Assembly: GCA_041481445.1 (NCBI GenBank)
Contig: JBGPBV010000076.1
Coordinates: 1-28,938 of the forward strand
Source: AA29 sp041481445
GTDB taxonomy: Bacteria; Acidobacteriota; Vicinamibacteria; Fen-336
DNA: 28,938 nucleotides
Reading direction: 5' to 3'
The translations under genes and the position numbers were made by a program. Positions 6,939 through 13,968 of this stretch are shown piece after piece; the stretch's first letter is position 1, and every line of letters begins with the position of its first letter. The notes under the pieces are model-generated. The model ran no database searches, was not told the DNA's origin, and saw only the letters and a program-made list of their open reading frames with translations.

Positions 6939-7835
6939 CTGCGCATCGGGGTCGACCTCGGCGGCACCAAGATCGAGGCGATCGCGCTCGGCGCCGGCGG
7001 CATCGAGCAGGGGCGGCGCCGGGTGCCCACGCCGCGCCACGACTACGACGCGACCATCGAGGCGATCGCGGGAGTGGTCGAGGACCTCGAGTCCAACCCG
7101 TCCGCGCCCGCCACCGTCGGCGTCGGCATCCCCGGGTCGATCTCGCCCGCCACCGGCCTGGTCAAGAACGCGAACTCCGTCTGGCTCATCGGGCGGCCGC
7201 TGGACCGCGACCTCGCGGCGCGGCTGGGCCGGCCCGTCCGCGTCGCCAACGACGCGAACTGCTTCGCGCTGTCGGAGGCGACGGACGGCGCGGGGCGAGG
7301 GGCGCGCGTGGTGTTCGGGGTGATCGTGGGAACGGGCACCGGAGGCGGGATCGCGGTGGAAGCGCGGGTGCTGGTCGGGCCCAACGCGGTGGCGGGCGAA
7401 TGGGGACACAACCCGCTGCCCTGGCCGCGCGCGGGCGAGTGGCCGGGCCCCTCGTGCTACTGCGGCAAGACCGGCTGCATCGAGACCTTCCTGAGCGGGC
7501 CCGGGATGGCGAGCGATCACGAGCGCGCCACCGGGGAGCGCGTGGAGGCGCCCGAGCTGGCCCGGCGCGCCGCCAGGGGCGACCTTGCCGCCGAGGACAC
7601 GCTGGCGCGCTACGAGGACCGCATGGCGCGCGCGCTGGCCGCGGTCGTGAACGTCCTCGACCCCGACGTCATCGTGCTCGGGGGCGGGATGTCGAAGCTC
7701 GACCGCCTGTACGCTTCGGTGCCGCGGCTCTGGGGAACCTACGCGTTCTCGGACCGCGTGGACACGCCGCTGCTCGCTCCCGTGCACGGCGATTCGAGCG
7801 GGGTGCGCGGGGCAGCCTGGCTCTGGCCGGACTAG
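6939..7835 (+). CDS. ROK-family sugar kinase, fructokinase (Mak)-like, CTG start
   Basis: ATP-dependent sugar kinase of the ROK family, 298 residues. The phosphate-binding loop VDLGGTK lies at residues 5-11, the catalytic Asp in ANDAN is D105, the glycine motif is GTGTGGG at 131-137, and the zinc site is GEWGH (H157) plus CYCGKTGC (C173, C175, C180) followed by IETFLSG. GEWGHNPLPW and CYCGKxGCIETF recall E. coli Mak, so fructose or a related hexose is the likely substrate. To include DLGGTK the gene must start at CTG 6939: no ATG, GTG or TTG lies between the preceding in-frame TAG (6930-6932) and this motif, and the GTG at 7023 would delete it. AAGGTG at 6924-6929 could be the ribosome binding site. 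Its TAG overlaps the stop of the convergent MFS gene. Confidence 0.9.
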   Translation: MRIGVDLGGTKIEAIALGAGGIEQGRRRVPTPRHDYDATIEAIAGVVEDLESNPSAPATVGVGIPGSISPATGLVKNANSVWLIGRPLDRDLAARLGRPVRVANDANCFALSEATDGAGRGARVVFGVIVGTGTGGGIAVEARVLVGPNAVAGEWGHNPLPWPRAGEWPGPSCYCGKTGCIETFLSGPGMASDHERATGERVEAPELARRAARGDLAAEDTLARYEDRMARALAAVVNVLDPDVIVLGGGMSKLDRLYASVPRLWGTYAFSDRVDTPLLAPVHGDSSGVRGAAWLWPD

Positions 7836-9034
7836 CGGCTCAGAATCGTCGGGACCTCGGAGGTCCGCGCGGGCCGGAGGAGACGCTTCTCCGTCAGCAG
7901 GAAGAAGGGCAGGGACAGGCTCGCCAGCACCGCCGCCACCGCGTACGCGGCGCTGAACCCCGAGCGCTGGGCGATCCAGCCCGTGACCACCGATCCGGTG
8001 CCGATGCCGGTGTCGAACGCGGCCAGGATGCTCCCGAAGGCGGCCCCCCGCCGCGAGTCGGCGACGTGGTGCATGACGTGGGCGGCGTAGGCGGGGTAGG
8101 CGCTGCCGAGCCCGATGCCGAACACGATCGCGGAGGTGATGAGGCCGCGGCGGCTGCCGTCGAGCGCGAGCAGGGCCAGCCCGGCCACGATCAGGCCCAG
8201 GCAGGGCAGGAAGACCCGCCGATGTCCGATGCGATCGGAGAGGGGGCCGGAGATGGGCCGGGTCACGAGCACGCTCAGCGCGAACGCGGTGAAGAAGATG
8301 CTCTTGGGGACGACCCCGTTCGTGTCGGCGTAGAGGGCGACGAAGCTCGTGATGCCGCCGTAACCGTACGAGTACAGGAACAGGGTGAGGGACAGGGCGA
8401 GGACGTGCCATTCCACGAGGGGACCGTGGTGGGCGGCCCCGCGCGGCGCGCGGACGTCGGGGGGCAGGCGCCAGGCGATCAGCGCCATCGTGAGGTTGAG
8501 GAGGGCGGTGGCCGCGCACACCGAGGCCCATCCCCGCGCGTAGATCGCGAAGCCCACCTGCGGGGCCACCGCGATGGCCAGGATGTTCGACAGTCCCCAG
8601 TAGCTGATGCCTTCCGCCCGCCGGTGGGGAGGGATGATGTCGGTGATGTAGGCGGAGGAGGCGGAGAGCAGGCCCGACCAGAAGATGCCGTGGAAGAGCA
8701 CCAGCCCCAGGAGGATCCGGTAGTCGCGCAGCACCGCGTACGTGCTCGAGAAGGCGGCGATGGCCAGGCTGCCGATGATGAGCATGCGCCGCTTGCCGAT
8801 GCGGTCGGCGAGCGAGCCGGTCAGGGGGGCGGACAGCGCGGACGAGTAGGTCAGGAAGCCGAGGAACAGGCCGGCCGCCGCCCTGGATCCGCCCAGCTCC
8901 AGGATGTGGAAGGGCGCGGTGGGAAGGAGCTGGAAGGCGGAGAGGAACACCGTGAAGGTGAACCCGAACATGAGGAAGAAGCGGCCGGTGAAGAGGGGCG
9001 CCGGCGGGCGGGAGAGCGGAGCGGGCGCGCTCAC
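7832..9034 (-). CDS. Major facilitator superfamily transporter
   Basis: A 400-residue inner-membrane protein with about 12 hydrophobic segments. The MFS motif A occurs twice, once per half: GSLADRIGKRR at residues 73-83 after TM2, and GPLSDRIGHRR in the second half, showing the internal duplication of the family. Such proteins are usually drug/metabolite exporters or sugar transporters; the substrate cannot be told. The GTG start at 9034 overlaps the stop of the upstream hydrolase gene (GTGA), so the two are co-translated. At the other end its TAG shares the palindrome CTAG (7832-7835) with the TAG of the convergent ROK kinase. Confidence 0.92.
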   Translation of the reverse strand: MSAPAPLSRPPAPLFTGRFFLMFGFTFTVFLSAFQLLPTAPFHILELGGSRAAAGLFLGFLTYSSALSAPLTGSLADRIGKRRMLIIGSLAIAAFSSTYAVLRDYRILLGLVLFHGIFWSGLLSASSAYITDIIPPHRRAEGISYWGLSNILAIAVAPQVGFAIYARGWASVCAATALLNLTMALIAWRLPPDVRAPRGAAHHGPLVEWHVLALSLTLFLYSYGYGGITSFVALYADTNGVVPKSIFFTAFALSVLVTRPISGPLSDRIGHRRVFLPCLGLIVAGLALLALDGSRRGLITSAIVFGIGLGSAYPAYAAHVMHHVADSRRGAAFGSILAAFDTGIGTGSVVTGWIAQRSGFSAAYAVAAVLASLSLPFFLLTEKRLLRPARTSEVPTILSR

Positions 9035-9867
9035 TTCGGCCCGTCCGGTTCGGCCGTACCCGTGACACGGGCGACCGCCCGGGCGAGCTGCTCGTTGAAC
9101 GACTCCGGGGCCTCGCGCATGAGGTAGTGCCCCACGCCCTTGACGAAGACGGCGTCGTACTGGGGCGCGTACCTCCGGGCGTGATCGAGACGGGTCGGGA
9201 ACTTGTCGGCGTTGACGGCGACGATGGGGACGTGGATCTCCCGGAGCAGCGGCCGCGCGTCGTGGCGCCAGACGTGCCCGAGCACGGGCACGGCGATCTC
9301 GGGCGGAAACGACGTCGCGTCCTTCACCACCGCCTCCACCAGCGCCGGATCGGTGGTGGGCGTGAACATGTACTTGCGCATGAACCCGTCCGCGGCCGCC
9401 TTGTAGTCGGCGCGGAAGCCGGCCAGCGCCCCCTCGATCTCGGCATCACTGGCCATCTCGTCCACGTCCAGCAGCGTGTCCACGGGGATGAGGCCGGCCA
9501 CGCGACCCGGCATGCTCCGCGCCGCCTCCAGGATGACGTTGCCGCTCATGGAGTGGCCGATGAGCACGACCTTCTCCAGCTTCACCGCCTCCACCACCGC
9601 GCGCACGTCCTGGCCGAACGCGGCCACCGTCCAGTCCTTTCGTGCGCGCCCGGAGCGGCCATGGCCGGCCAGGTCGAGGGTCACCACGCGATGAGTGGCC
9701 GCGAACACGGGGACCTGGGCCTCCCAGTAGCGGCTGTCGATCGCCCAGCCGTGGACGAACACGAGGGCGGGCTCGCCGCCGCCGTAGACGTCGTAGTGGA
9801 TGGGGACCCCGTCCGCGGAGCGCGCGGTACCGGCCCGGGGCGCCGGCGTGAGGGTGCTCATGGCCAT
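9031..9867 (-). CDS. Alpha/beta-fold hydrolase
   Basis: A 278-residue alpha/beta hydrolase. The oxyanion motif VFVHGW lies at residues 37-42, the nucleophile elbow GHSMSG at 104-109 (S106), and the catalytic His in GVGHYLM near residue 250; an Asp in the strand before it completes the triad. Similar proteins are esterases, lipases or haloperoxidase-like enzymes; the substrate is unknown. No signal peptide. There are two possible starts, ATG 9867 and ATG 9861, neither with a ribosome binding site. It is the first gene of a two-gene operon with the MFS transporter, so the hydrolase may act on something the transporter moves. Confidence 0.9.
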   Translation of the reverse strand: MAMSTLTPAPRAGTARSADGVPIHYDVYGGGEPALVFVHGWAIDSRYWEAQVPVFAATHRVVTLDLAGHGRSGRARKDWTVAAFGQDVRAVVEAVKLEKVVLIGHSMSGNVILEAARSMPGRVAGLIPVDTLLDVDEMASDAEIEGALAGFRADYKAAADGFMRKYMFTPTTDPALVEAVVKDATSFPPEIAVPVLGHVWRHDARPLLREIHVPIVAVNADKFPTRLDHARRYAPQYDAVFVKGVGHYLMREAPESFNEQLARAVARVTGTAEPDGPK

Positions 9868-9903
9868 GGAGAGAGGACGATCGGCAGGCCCATCGAAGGG
9901 GCC

Positions 9904-9909
9904 ATTGTA
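9904..9909 (-). promoter_or_regulatory. -10 box for the hydrolase-MFS operon
   Basis: On the minus strand this reads TACAAT, 5 of 6 to TATAAT, in the 48-base gap between senB and the hydrolase. Transcription would start near 9897, leaving a leader of about 30 bases to ATG 9867. No good -35 at the proper distance. Confidence 0.45.
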
Positions 9910-9915
9910 ACTGGG

Positions 9916-10911
9916 TCAGGCGCGCGGCCGGGGCCGCGGGCGCCGGCCCGGCTTCGGGCGCGGACGCGCGCAATCGCGCAACAGGTCGCGCCAGGCCTTG
10001 CGCTCGCGCGCGGGCTCCACGAGCGGAGCCAGGCGCCGGCACCAGGCGGTGAGCGCGCCGCGGAACTCCGCGTCTATCTCCGCGCGCTCGAGCAGCGAGG
10101 CCAGCCCGTGGGTGTCGCCCACCGCGAAGAGGCCCGGGTAGTCGCCGCCCAGCACCCCGGTGGACCCCGGGATGCGGGAGGACAGGACGGGCACGCCGGC
10201 GGCGATCGCCTCCGAGAGGACGTTGGCCCCGCCTTCCGACCGCGACGTCATCACGAGCAGGCGCGAGCGCGCCATCACGCGCAGGGCGCGCCAGCGGGGC
10301 AGGCCGCCCAGCCAGCGGTAGCGCGGATTGCTGGACTGCTCCGAGCGCGCCCGCTGGGCAAGGTCGGGATCGAGGCCGGCCCCCGCGTGCACGATGCGCA
10401 CGCGCGAGGTCGCGGGGAGGAGGCGCGCGGCCATGGCGGTGCGGAACGGGTCCTTCACCGGCCGCAGGTGGGCGAGGAGGGCGACTTCGAAGGCGTCCCT
10501 CCGCGGCGGCTGCGCGCGCACGGGCTCCGCGGACTGCACGATGGCCCGCGCCCGCGCCCGCGCCCAGTCCGGCAGCTCCCGGAGACCCTCCGGCTGCAGG
10601 ACCACGATCGCCGCCGCCAGCTCCAGGCTCAGCTTCGCCATCGGGCAGGCGCGCAGGTCGCCGTAGAGGTCGGTGCCGGTCAGGGCGAGCACGGTCGGCG
10701 TGCCCGGCCTCTCCTCGGCCAGCCTCTCGATCGAGCGTGCGCTCTTGCGCGCGTGGAGCGCGACCATGAGGTCGCAGGCCTCGCCGTCGTATTCCTCGAC
10801 GAGGGTGACGCGGTGGCCGAGCCGGCCGAGCAGGCGGGCCCAGCGCAGGGCGGTCACCCGGTTCCCGCTCAGGGACCGCGGCGCCGCCGGCGTCACCATG
10901 CAGATCTTCAT
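9916..10911 (-). CDS. senB: Selenosugar synthase SenB (TIGR04348-type glycosyltransferase)
   Basis: A 331-residue GT4-like glycosyltransferase. It shows the pattern I associate with TIGR04348: MKICMVTPAAPRSLSGN at the start, GEACDLMVALHARKS at about residues 43-57, LTGTDLYGDL at 77-86, HLRPVKDPFR in mid-protein and EGGANVLSEAIAAGVPVL in the nucleotide-sugar domain. SenB of this family joins selenophosphate to UDP-GlcNAc to make a selenosugar, the Se donor for selenoneine. The ATG overlaps the stop of the upstream EgtB-like gene (ATGA, 10908-10911), the pairing expected for senA-senB. The last 20 residues are an odd Arg/Pro-rich basic tail. A general glycosyltransferase is the alternative, made less likely by the motifs together with the neighbour. 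Confidence 0.8.
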   Translation of the reverse strand: MKICMVTPAAPRSLSGNRVTALRWARLLGRLGHRVTLVEEYDGEACDLMVALHARKSARSIERLAEERPGTPTVLALTGTDLYGDLRACPMAKLSLELAAAIVVLQPEGLRELPDWARARARAIVQSAEPVRAQPPRRDAFEVALLAHLRPVKDPFRTAMAARLLPATSRVRIVHAGAGLDPDLAQRARSEQSSNPRYRWLGGLPRWRALRVMARSRLLVMTSRSEGGANVLSEAIAAGVPVLSSRIPGSTGVLGGDYPGLFAVGDTHGLASLLERAEIDAEFRGALTAWCRRLAPLVEPARERKAWRDLLRDCARPRPKPGRRPRPRPRA

Positions 10912-12209
10912 CCGCGTGCGCAGGTGCGGAACCCCGCCCATACGTCGCGGCGGTCCGGCGTGTAGAAGTTGCGCCAGGTGTTGCGCAGCAGGCGGGCCCT
11001 CGTCACCCAGCATCCGCCGCGAAGCACCTTGTGGGTGCCGAACCAGGGCTCGGAGTATTCCCGGTAGGCGTCGGCGACGAAGCCGGGATACGGAAGGAAG
11101 TCGCTGGCCGTCCATTCCCAGACGTTGCCGAGCATCTGGCGGCATCCCTGCGCGCTGTCGCCCTCCGGCAGGGCGGCCACGTCCAGGCAGCCGCCCTGGA
11201 CGGCGTCGAGGTTCGCGCGCCCCGGCCCCGGCGGCGCATCGCCCCAGGGGAAGCGGCGTTGGGGGCCGCCCGTGGCCGCGGGCGCCCCGGCCGCCATCTC
11301 CCATTCCGCTTCCGTGGGCAGCCGCCGGTCCGCCCACGCGCACCAGGCCTCCGCCTCGTACCAGCTCACGTGCAGGACCGGATGGTGCGGCTCCAGCGGC
11401 CGCCAGCGATCGAAGTGACGCCGCTCCCATCCCCCGCCCGTGCGGCGCCAGTGGAAGGGATGCTCCGCGCCGGCGGCGGTCCGCCACGCCCAGCCGGCGT
11501 GGGACCAGAGGCGGCGCCGCGCGTAGCCCCCGTCGTCCACGAACCGCGCGAACTCCGCCGCCGTCACCGGCGCCCGCGCCATGCGGAAGGGCGCGACCAC
11601 CACCGCGTGCGCCCATTTCTCGTTGTCGAACACGAACGGCTCGTCCGTCTCCGCGCCCAGGCGGAGCTCGCCGCCCGGCACCGGGACGTCCCCCGGCCAG
11701 GGCCCGGCCTCCGCGGTGGCCCGCTCCCCTTTCTCCGCGTGGCCCCCGTCCGTCCGCGGCGGCGGCGGAGCGGGATGGCCGAGGGTCTGGCGCGTGTAGG
11801 CGAAGGCCTCGTCGTGCATGTCCTCGTGATAGACCGTGTACTCTGCGAAGTAGCGCACGGCGCCCGCGGGCGCGTCCTCCAGGAGGCGCAGCACGCGCGC
11901 CTCGACTTCGCGCATGTACTCGATCGTCTGCGCGCGCGTCGGCAGGGGCAGGTCCCAGCGCAAGTCGTGGGGAATGGCGATCGAGTCCCACAACGCGTCC
12001 GCATCCGCGCGGACGGGCGCCTCCCCGGCGGCGTGGCGCAGCACCCACCGCTCCTGGAACCACGCCACGTGCCCGATCTCCCACAGCAGGGGGTTCACGA
12101 TGGCCAGCCGCGGACCCATCAGGGACGTCTCGTCGAGGTCGCCCACCAGGTCGAGCGTGCGCTGGCGCGCGTCGCGCACCCAGGCGGAGAGCTCATCGGT
12201 CGGGGGCAT
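10908..12209 (-). CDS. senA: EgtB-like enzyme, probable selenoneine synthase SenA
   Basis: A 433-residue non-haem iron enzyme of the EgtB family. The N-terminal DinB-like domain carries the iron triad H47 (IGHVAW), H128 and H132 (YHEDMH). The C-terminal FGE/sulfatase-modifying domain starts at VPGGELRLG (about 176) and includes RLPTEAEWEMA, GNVWEWTASDF and the end motif VLRGGCWVTR...FRTCARG. EgtB couples hercynine to a thiol donor; SenA does the same with the SenB selenosugar, giving selenoneine after C-Se cleavage. The EgtB fold is clear; the SenA call rests on overlap with senB. No egtD or senC is in the window. The ATG at 12209 lies 12 bases after a TAGAAT box, so the transcript may have almost no leader. 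Confidence 0.8.
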   Translation of the reverse strand: MPPTDELSAWVRDARQRTLDLVGDLDETSLMGPRLAIVNPLLWEIGHVAWFQERWVLRHAAGEAPVRADADALWDSIAIPHDLRWDLPLPTRAQTIEYMREVEARVLRLLEDAPAGAVRYFAEYTVYHEDMHDEAFAYTRQTLGHPAPPPPRTDGGHAEKGERATAEAGPWPGDVPVPGGELRLGAETDEPFVFDNEKWAHAVVVAPFRMARAPVTAAEFARFVDDGGYARRRLWSHAGWAWRTAAGAEHPFHWRRTGGGWERRHFDRWRPLEPHHPVLHVSWYEAEAWCAWADRRLPTEAEWEMAAGAPAATGGPQRRFPWGDAPPGPGRANLDAVQGGCLDVAALPEGDSAQGCRQMLGNVWEWTASDFLPYPGFVADAYREYSEPWFGTHKVLRGGCWVTRARLLRNTWRNFYTPDRRDVWAGFRTCARG

Positions 12210-12220
12210 CGGGGAGGAAG

Positions 12221-12227
12221 TATTCTA
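12221..12227. promoter_or_regulatory. Overlapping divergent -10 boxes between senA and the fatty acid hydroxylase gene
   Basis: The only AT-rich patch in the 23-base gap between the two start codons reads TATTCT on the plus strand (12221-12226, 6 bases before ATG 12233) and TAGAAT on the minus strand (12222-12227, 12 bases before ATG 12209). Both fit -10 boxes for near-leaderless transcripts. RNA polymerase could probably occupy only one direction at a time. No -35 boxes are evident. Confidence 0.4.
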
Positions 12228-12232
12228 GGCCG

Positions 12233-12979
12233 ATGGCGCGCGGGCGGAGCGGGAACTTTTTCGGGTTCTGGATCGGCGCCGGGATCGCGGCCGGGCTCTT
12301 CGGCCTCCTCACGCTCGCCGAGCGGCGGCGGCCGCTCCGGCGCGCGGTCGCGCCGAAGGGCCGGCGCCTCGCGCGCAACCTCGCGGTGGGCGCGCTGACC
12401 GCCGCCGTCGTCCACGTCGCGGACCGTCCCCTCACGCGGCGCGCGGCCGCCGTGGTCGAGCGCCGGCGCTGGGGGCTCGTGCACCTGGCCCGCCTTCCGC
12501 CCTGGGCGCGGGGCGCGGTGGCCTTCCTGCTCCTCGACTACACGCTGTGGGTCTGGCACGTGCTGCTGCATCGATGGACGCCGCTCTGGCGCCTCCACGC
12601 CGTCCATCACGCCGACCCCGACCTGGACGTCTCCACCGCCCTGCGCTTCCATCCCGGCGAGATGCTGGCCTCCGTCCCCTGGCGCGTGGCGCAGGTCGCG
12701 CTCATCGGCGCCTCCCCCCGCGCGCTCGCGCGCTGGCAGTCGGCCCTGTTCCTGTCCGTCCTCTTCCACCACTCGAACCTGCGCCTGCCGCTCGGCCTCG
12801 AGCGCGCGCTGGCCCTGCTGGTGGTGACGCCGCGCCAGCACGGCATCCATCACTCCGACGTCCCCGTGGAGATGGACTCGAACTGGTCGAGCCTGCTGAA
12901 TGTGTGGGACCGCCTCCACGGGACGCTGCGCCTCGACGTGCCCCAGGACACGATCCGGATCGGCCTGCCGCCGGGCTGA
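12233..12979 (+). CDS. Fatty acid hydroxylase/sterol desaturase-family membrane protein
   Basis: A 248-residue integral membrane protein with the three histidine clusters that bind the di-iron centre of the fatty acid hydroxylase superfamily: H109xxxH113, H122xxH125H126 and H203xxH206H207. Hydrophobic helices lie at about residues 10-28, 50-65 and 92-108. Such enzymes hydroxylate or desaturate lipids (fatty acids, sterols, carotenoids, ether lipids); the substrate is unknown. The start ATG 12233 is 6 bases from a TATTCT box. The frame is open far upstream, but that is a shadow of senA on the other strand. It diverges from senA and ends 2 bases from the stop of the convergent dehydratase gene. 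Confidence 0.9.
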   Translation: MARGRSGNFFGFWIGAGIAAGLFGLLTLAERRRPLRRAVAPKGRRLARNLAVGALTAAVVHVADRPLTRRAAAVVERRRWGLVHLARLPPWARGAVAFLLLDYTLWVWHVLLHRWTPLWRLHAVHHADPDLDVSTALRFHPGEMLASVPWRVAQVALIGASPRALARWQSALFLSVLFHHSNLRLPLGLERALALLVVTPRQHGIHHSDVPVEMDSNWSSLLNVWDRLHGTLRLDVPQDTIRIGLPPG

Positions 12980-12981
12980 GG

Positions 12982-13968
12982 TCAGTCCGCCGGCGCGTCC
13001 GCGAGGTGGCGCGAGAAGGTGGCGGCGTCGATGTTGGCCCCGCACACCACGAGGGCCACCCGGCGGCCGGCCAGGCGGTCGCGGAGCGGCCCGCAGAGGG
13101 CGGCGGTGGCGGCCGCCCCCGCCGGCTCCACCGCCAGCTTGGCCGACGAGAAGAGGAGGCGCATGGCGCGGCGCAGGTCGTCGTCGCTGACCACGACGAG
13201 GTCGTCCACGTACCGCCGGCAGAGGTCGAAGCTGTAGGGGGCGGCGTGGGGCGCGCCCAGGCTGTCCGCGATCGTCCGCACCGCCTCGATGGCCTGGGGC
13301 GAGCCGGCGGCGAAGCTGCGGCGCATCGTGTCCGCGCCCTCGGGCTCCACTCCGTAGACCGCGCAGGACGGGCGGGCGAGCTTCACCGCGGCCGCCACCC
13401 CCGCGCACAGGCCGCCGCCCCCGATGGGGACGATGACCGCCTCCACGTCCGGCACCTGCTCGACCAGCTCCAGGCCGAGGGTGGCCGTGCCCAGGGCGGT
13501 GCGCGGCCCCTCGAACGGGTGCACGAACGTGCGGCCTTCGCTCGCCTCGATCTGCTTGACCCGCTCGAAGGCGCGGTGCACGTCGTCCACCAGCTCGATC
13601 TCCGCCCCCAGCGCCCGGCACTTCGCCACGCGGAAGGGGTTCGCGTTTTTCGGCATCACGACCTTGGCCGTGCTGCCCGTCACCCCCGCGGCGTAGGCCA
13701 CCGCGATCGCGTGGTTGCCCGCGCTCACCGCGGTGACGCCCCGCGCCAGCGCCCCCCCGGACAGCTCCAGCATCACCGCCAGCGCGCCCCGGGGCTTGAA
13801 GGTCCCCGTGCGCTGGAACAGCTCCTCCTTGAGGACCACGCGTGTGCCCGGGGCCAGCGCGCGCGCGAGGTCGGGGTCGTCCCAGGAACGCACGGGGGTG
13901 GTGACCACGAGGTCGCCCAGGCGGGCGCGCGTGGCGCGGATGGCGGCGAGGGTGGGCAGCTCGCTCAC
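12982..13968 (-). CDS. PLP-dependent threonine/serine dehydratase-like enzyme
   Basis: A 328-residue fold-type II PLP enzyme. The Schiff-base lysine is K58 in GTFKPRGA, the phosphate-side motif is SAGNHA at about residues 92-97, and the PLP phosphate loop is the tetraglycine GGGG of PIGGGGLCAG near 187. It is catabolic-type in length, without the C-terminal ACT regulatory domain of biosynthetic IlvA. Likely activity is threonine ammonia-lyase (2-oxobutanoate) or serine dehydratase/racemase. The GTG start at 13968 overlaps the stop of the upstream asparaginase-like gene (GTGA), so the two are co-translated, which hints at joint amino-acid catabolism. Confidence 0.9.
   Translation of the reverse strand: MSELPTLAAIRATRARLGDLVVTTPVRSWDDPDLARALAPGTRVVLKEELFQRTGTFKPRGALAVMLELSGGALARGVTAVSAGNHAIAVAYAAGVTGSTAKVVMPKNANPFRVAKCRALGAEIELVDDVHRAFERVKQIEASEGRTFVHPFEGPRTALGTATLGLELVEQVPDVEAVIVPIGGGGLCAGVAAAVKLARPSCAVYGVEPEGADTMRRSFAAGSPQAIEAVRTIADSLGAPHAAPYSFDLCRRYVDDLVVVSDDDLRRAMRLLFSSAKLAVEPAGAAATAALCGPLRDRLAGRRVALVVCGANIDAATFSRHLADAPAD

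Noticed and set aside
7023..7025. GTG 7023 as start of the ROK kinase
   Set aside because: It would remove the first 28 residues with the essential DLGGTK loop.
5910..9127. Opposed frames of over 1000 codons on both strands
   Set aside because: Both are biased low-complexity translations produced by high GC. They run across well-supported methyltransferase, ROK kinase and MFS genes in other frames.
10673..12232. Long plus-strand extension of the fatty acid hydroxylase frame
   Set aside because: It is antisense to senA and senB and rich in Arg, Pro and Ser without any domain. The hydroxylase starts at ATG 12233.
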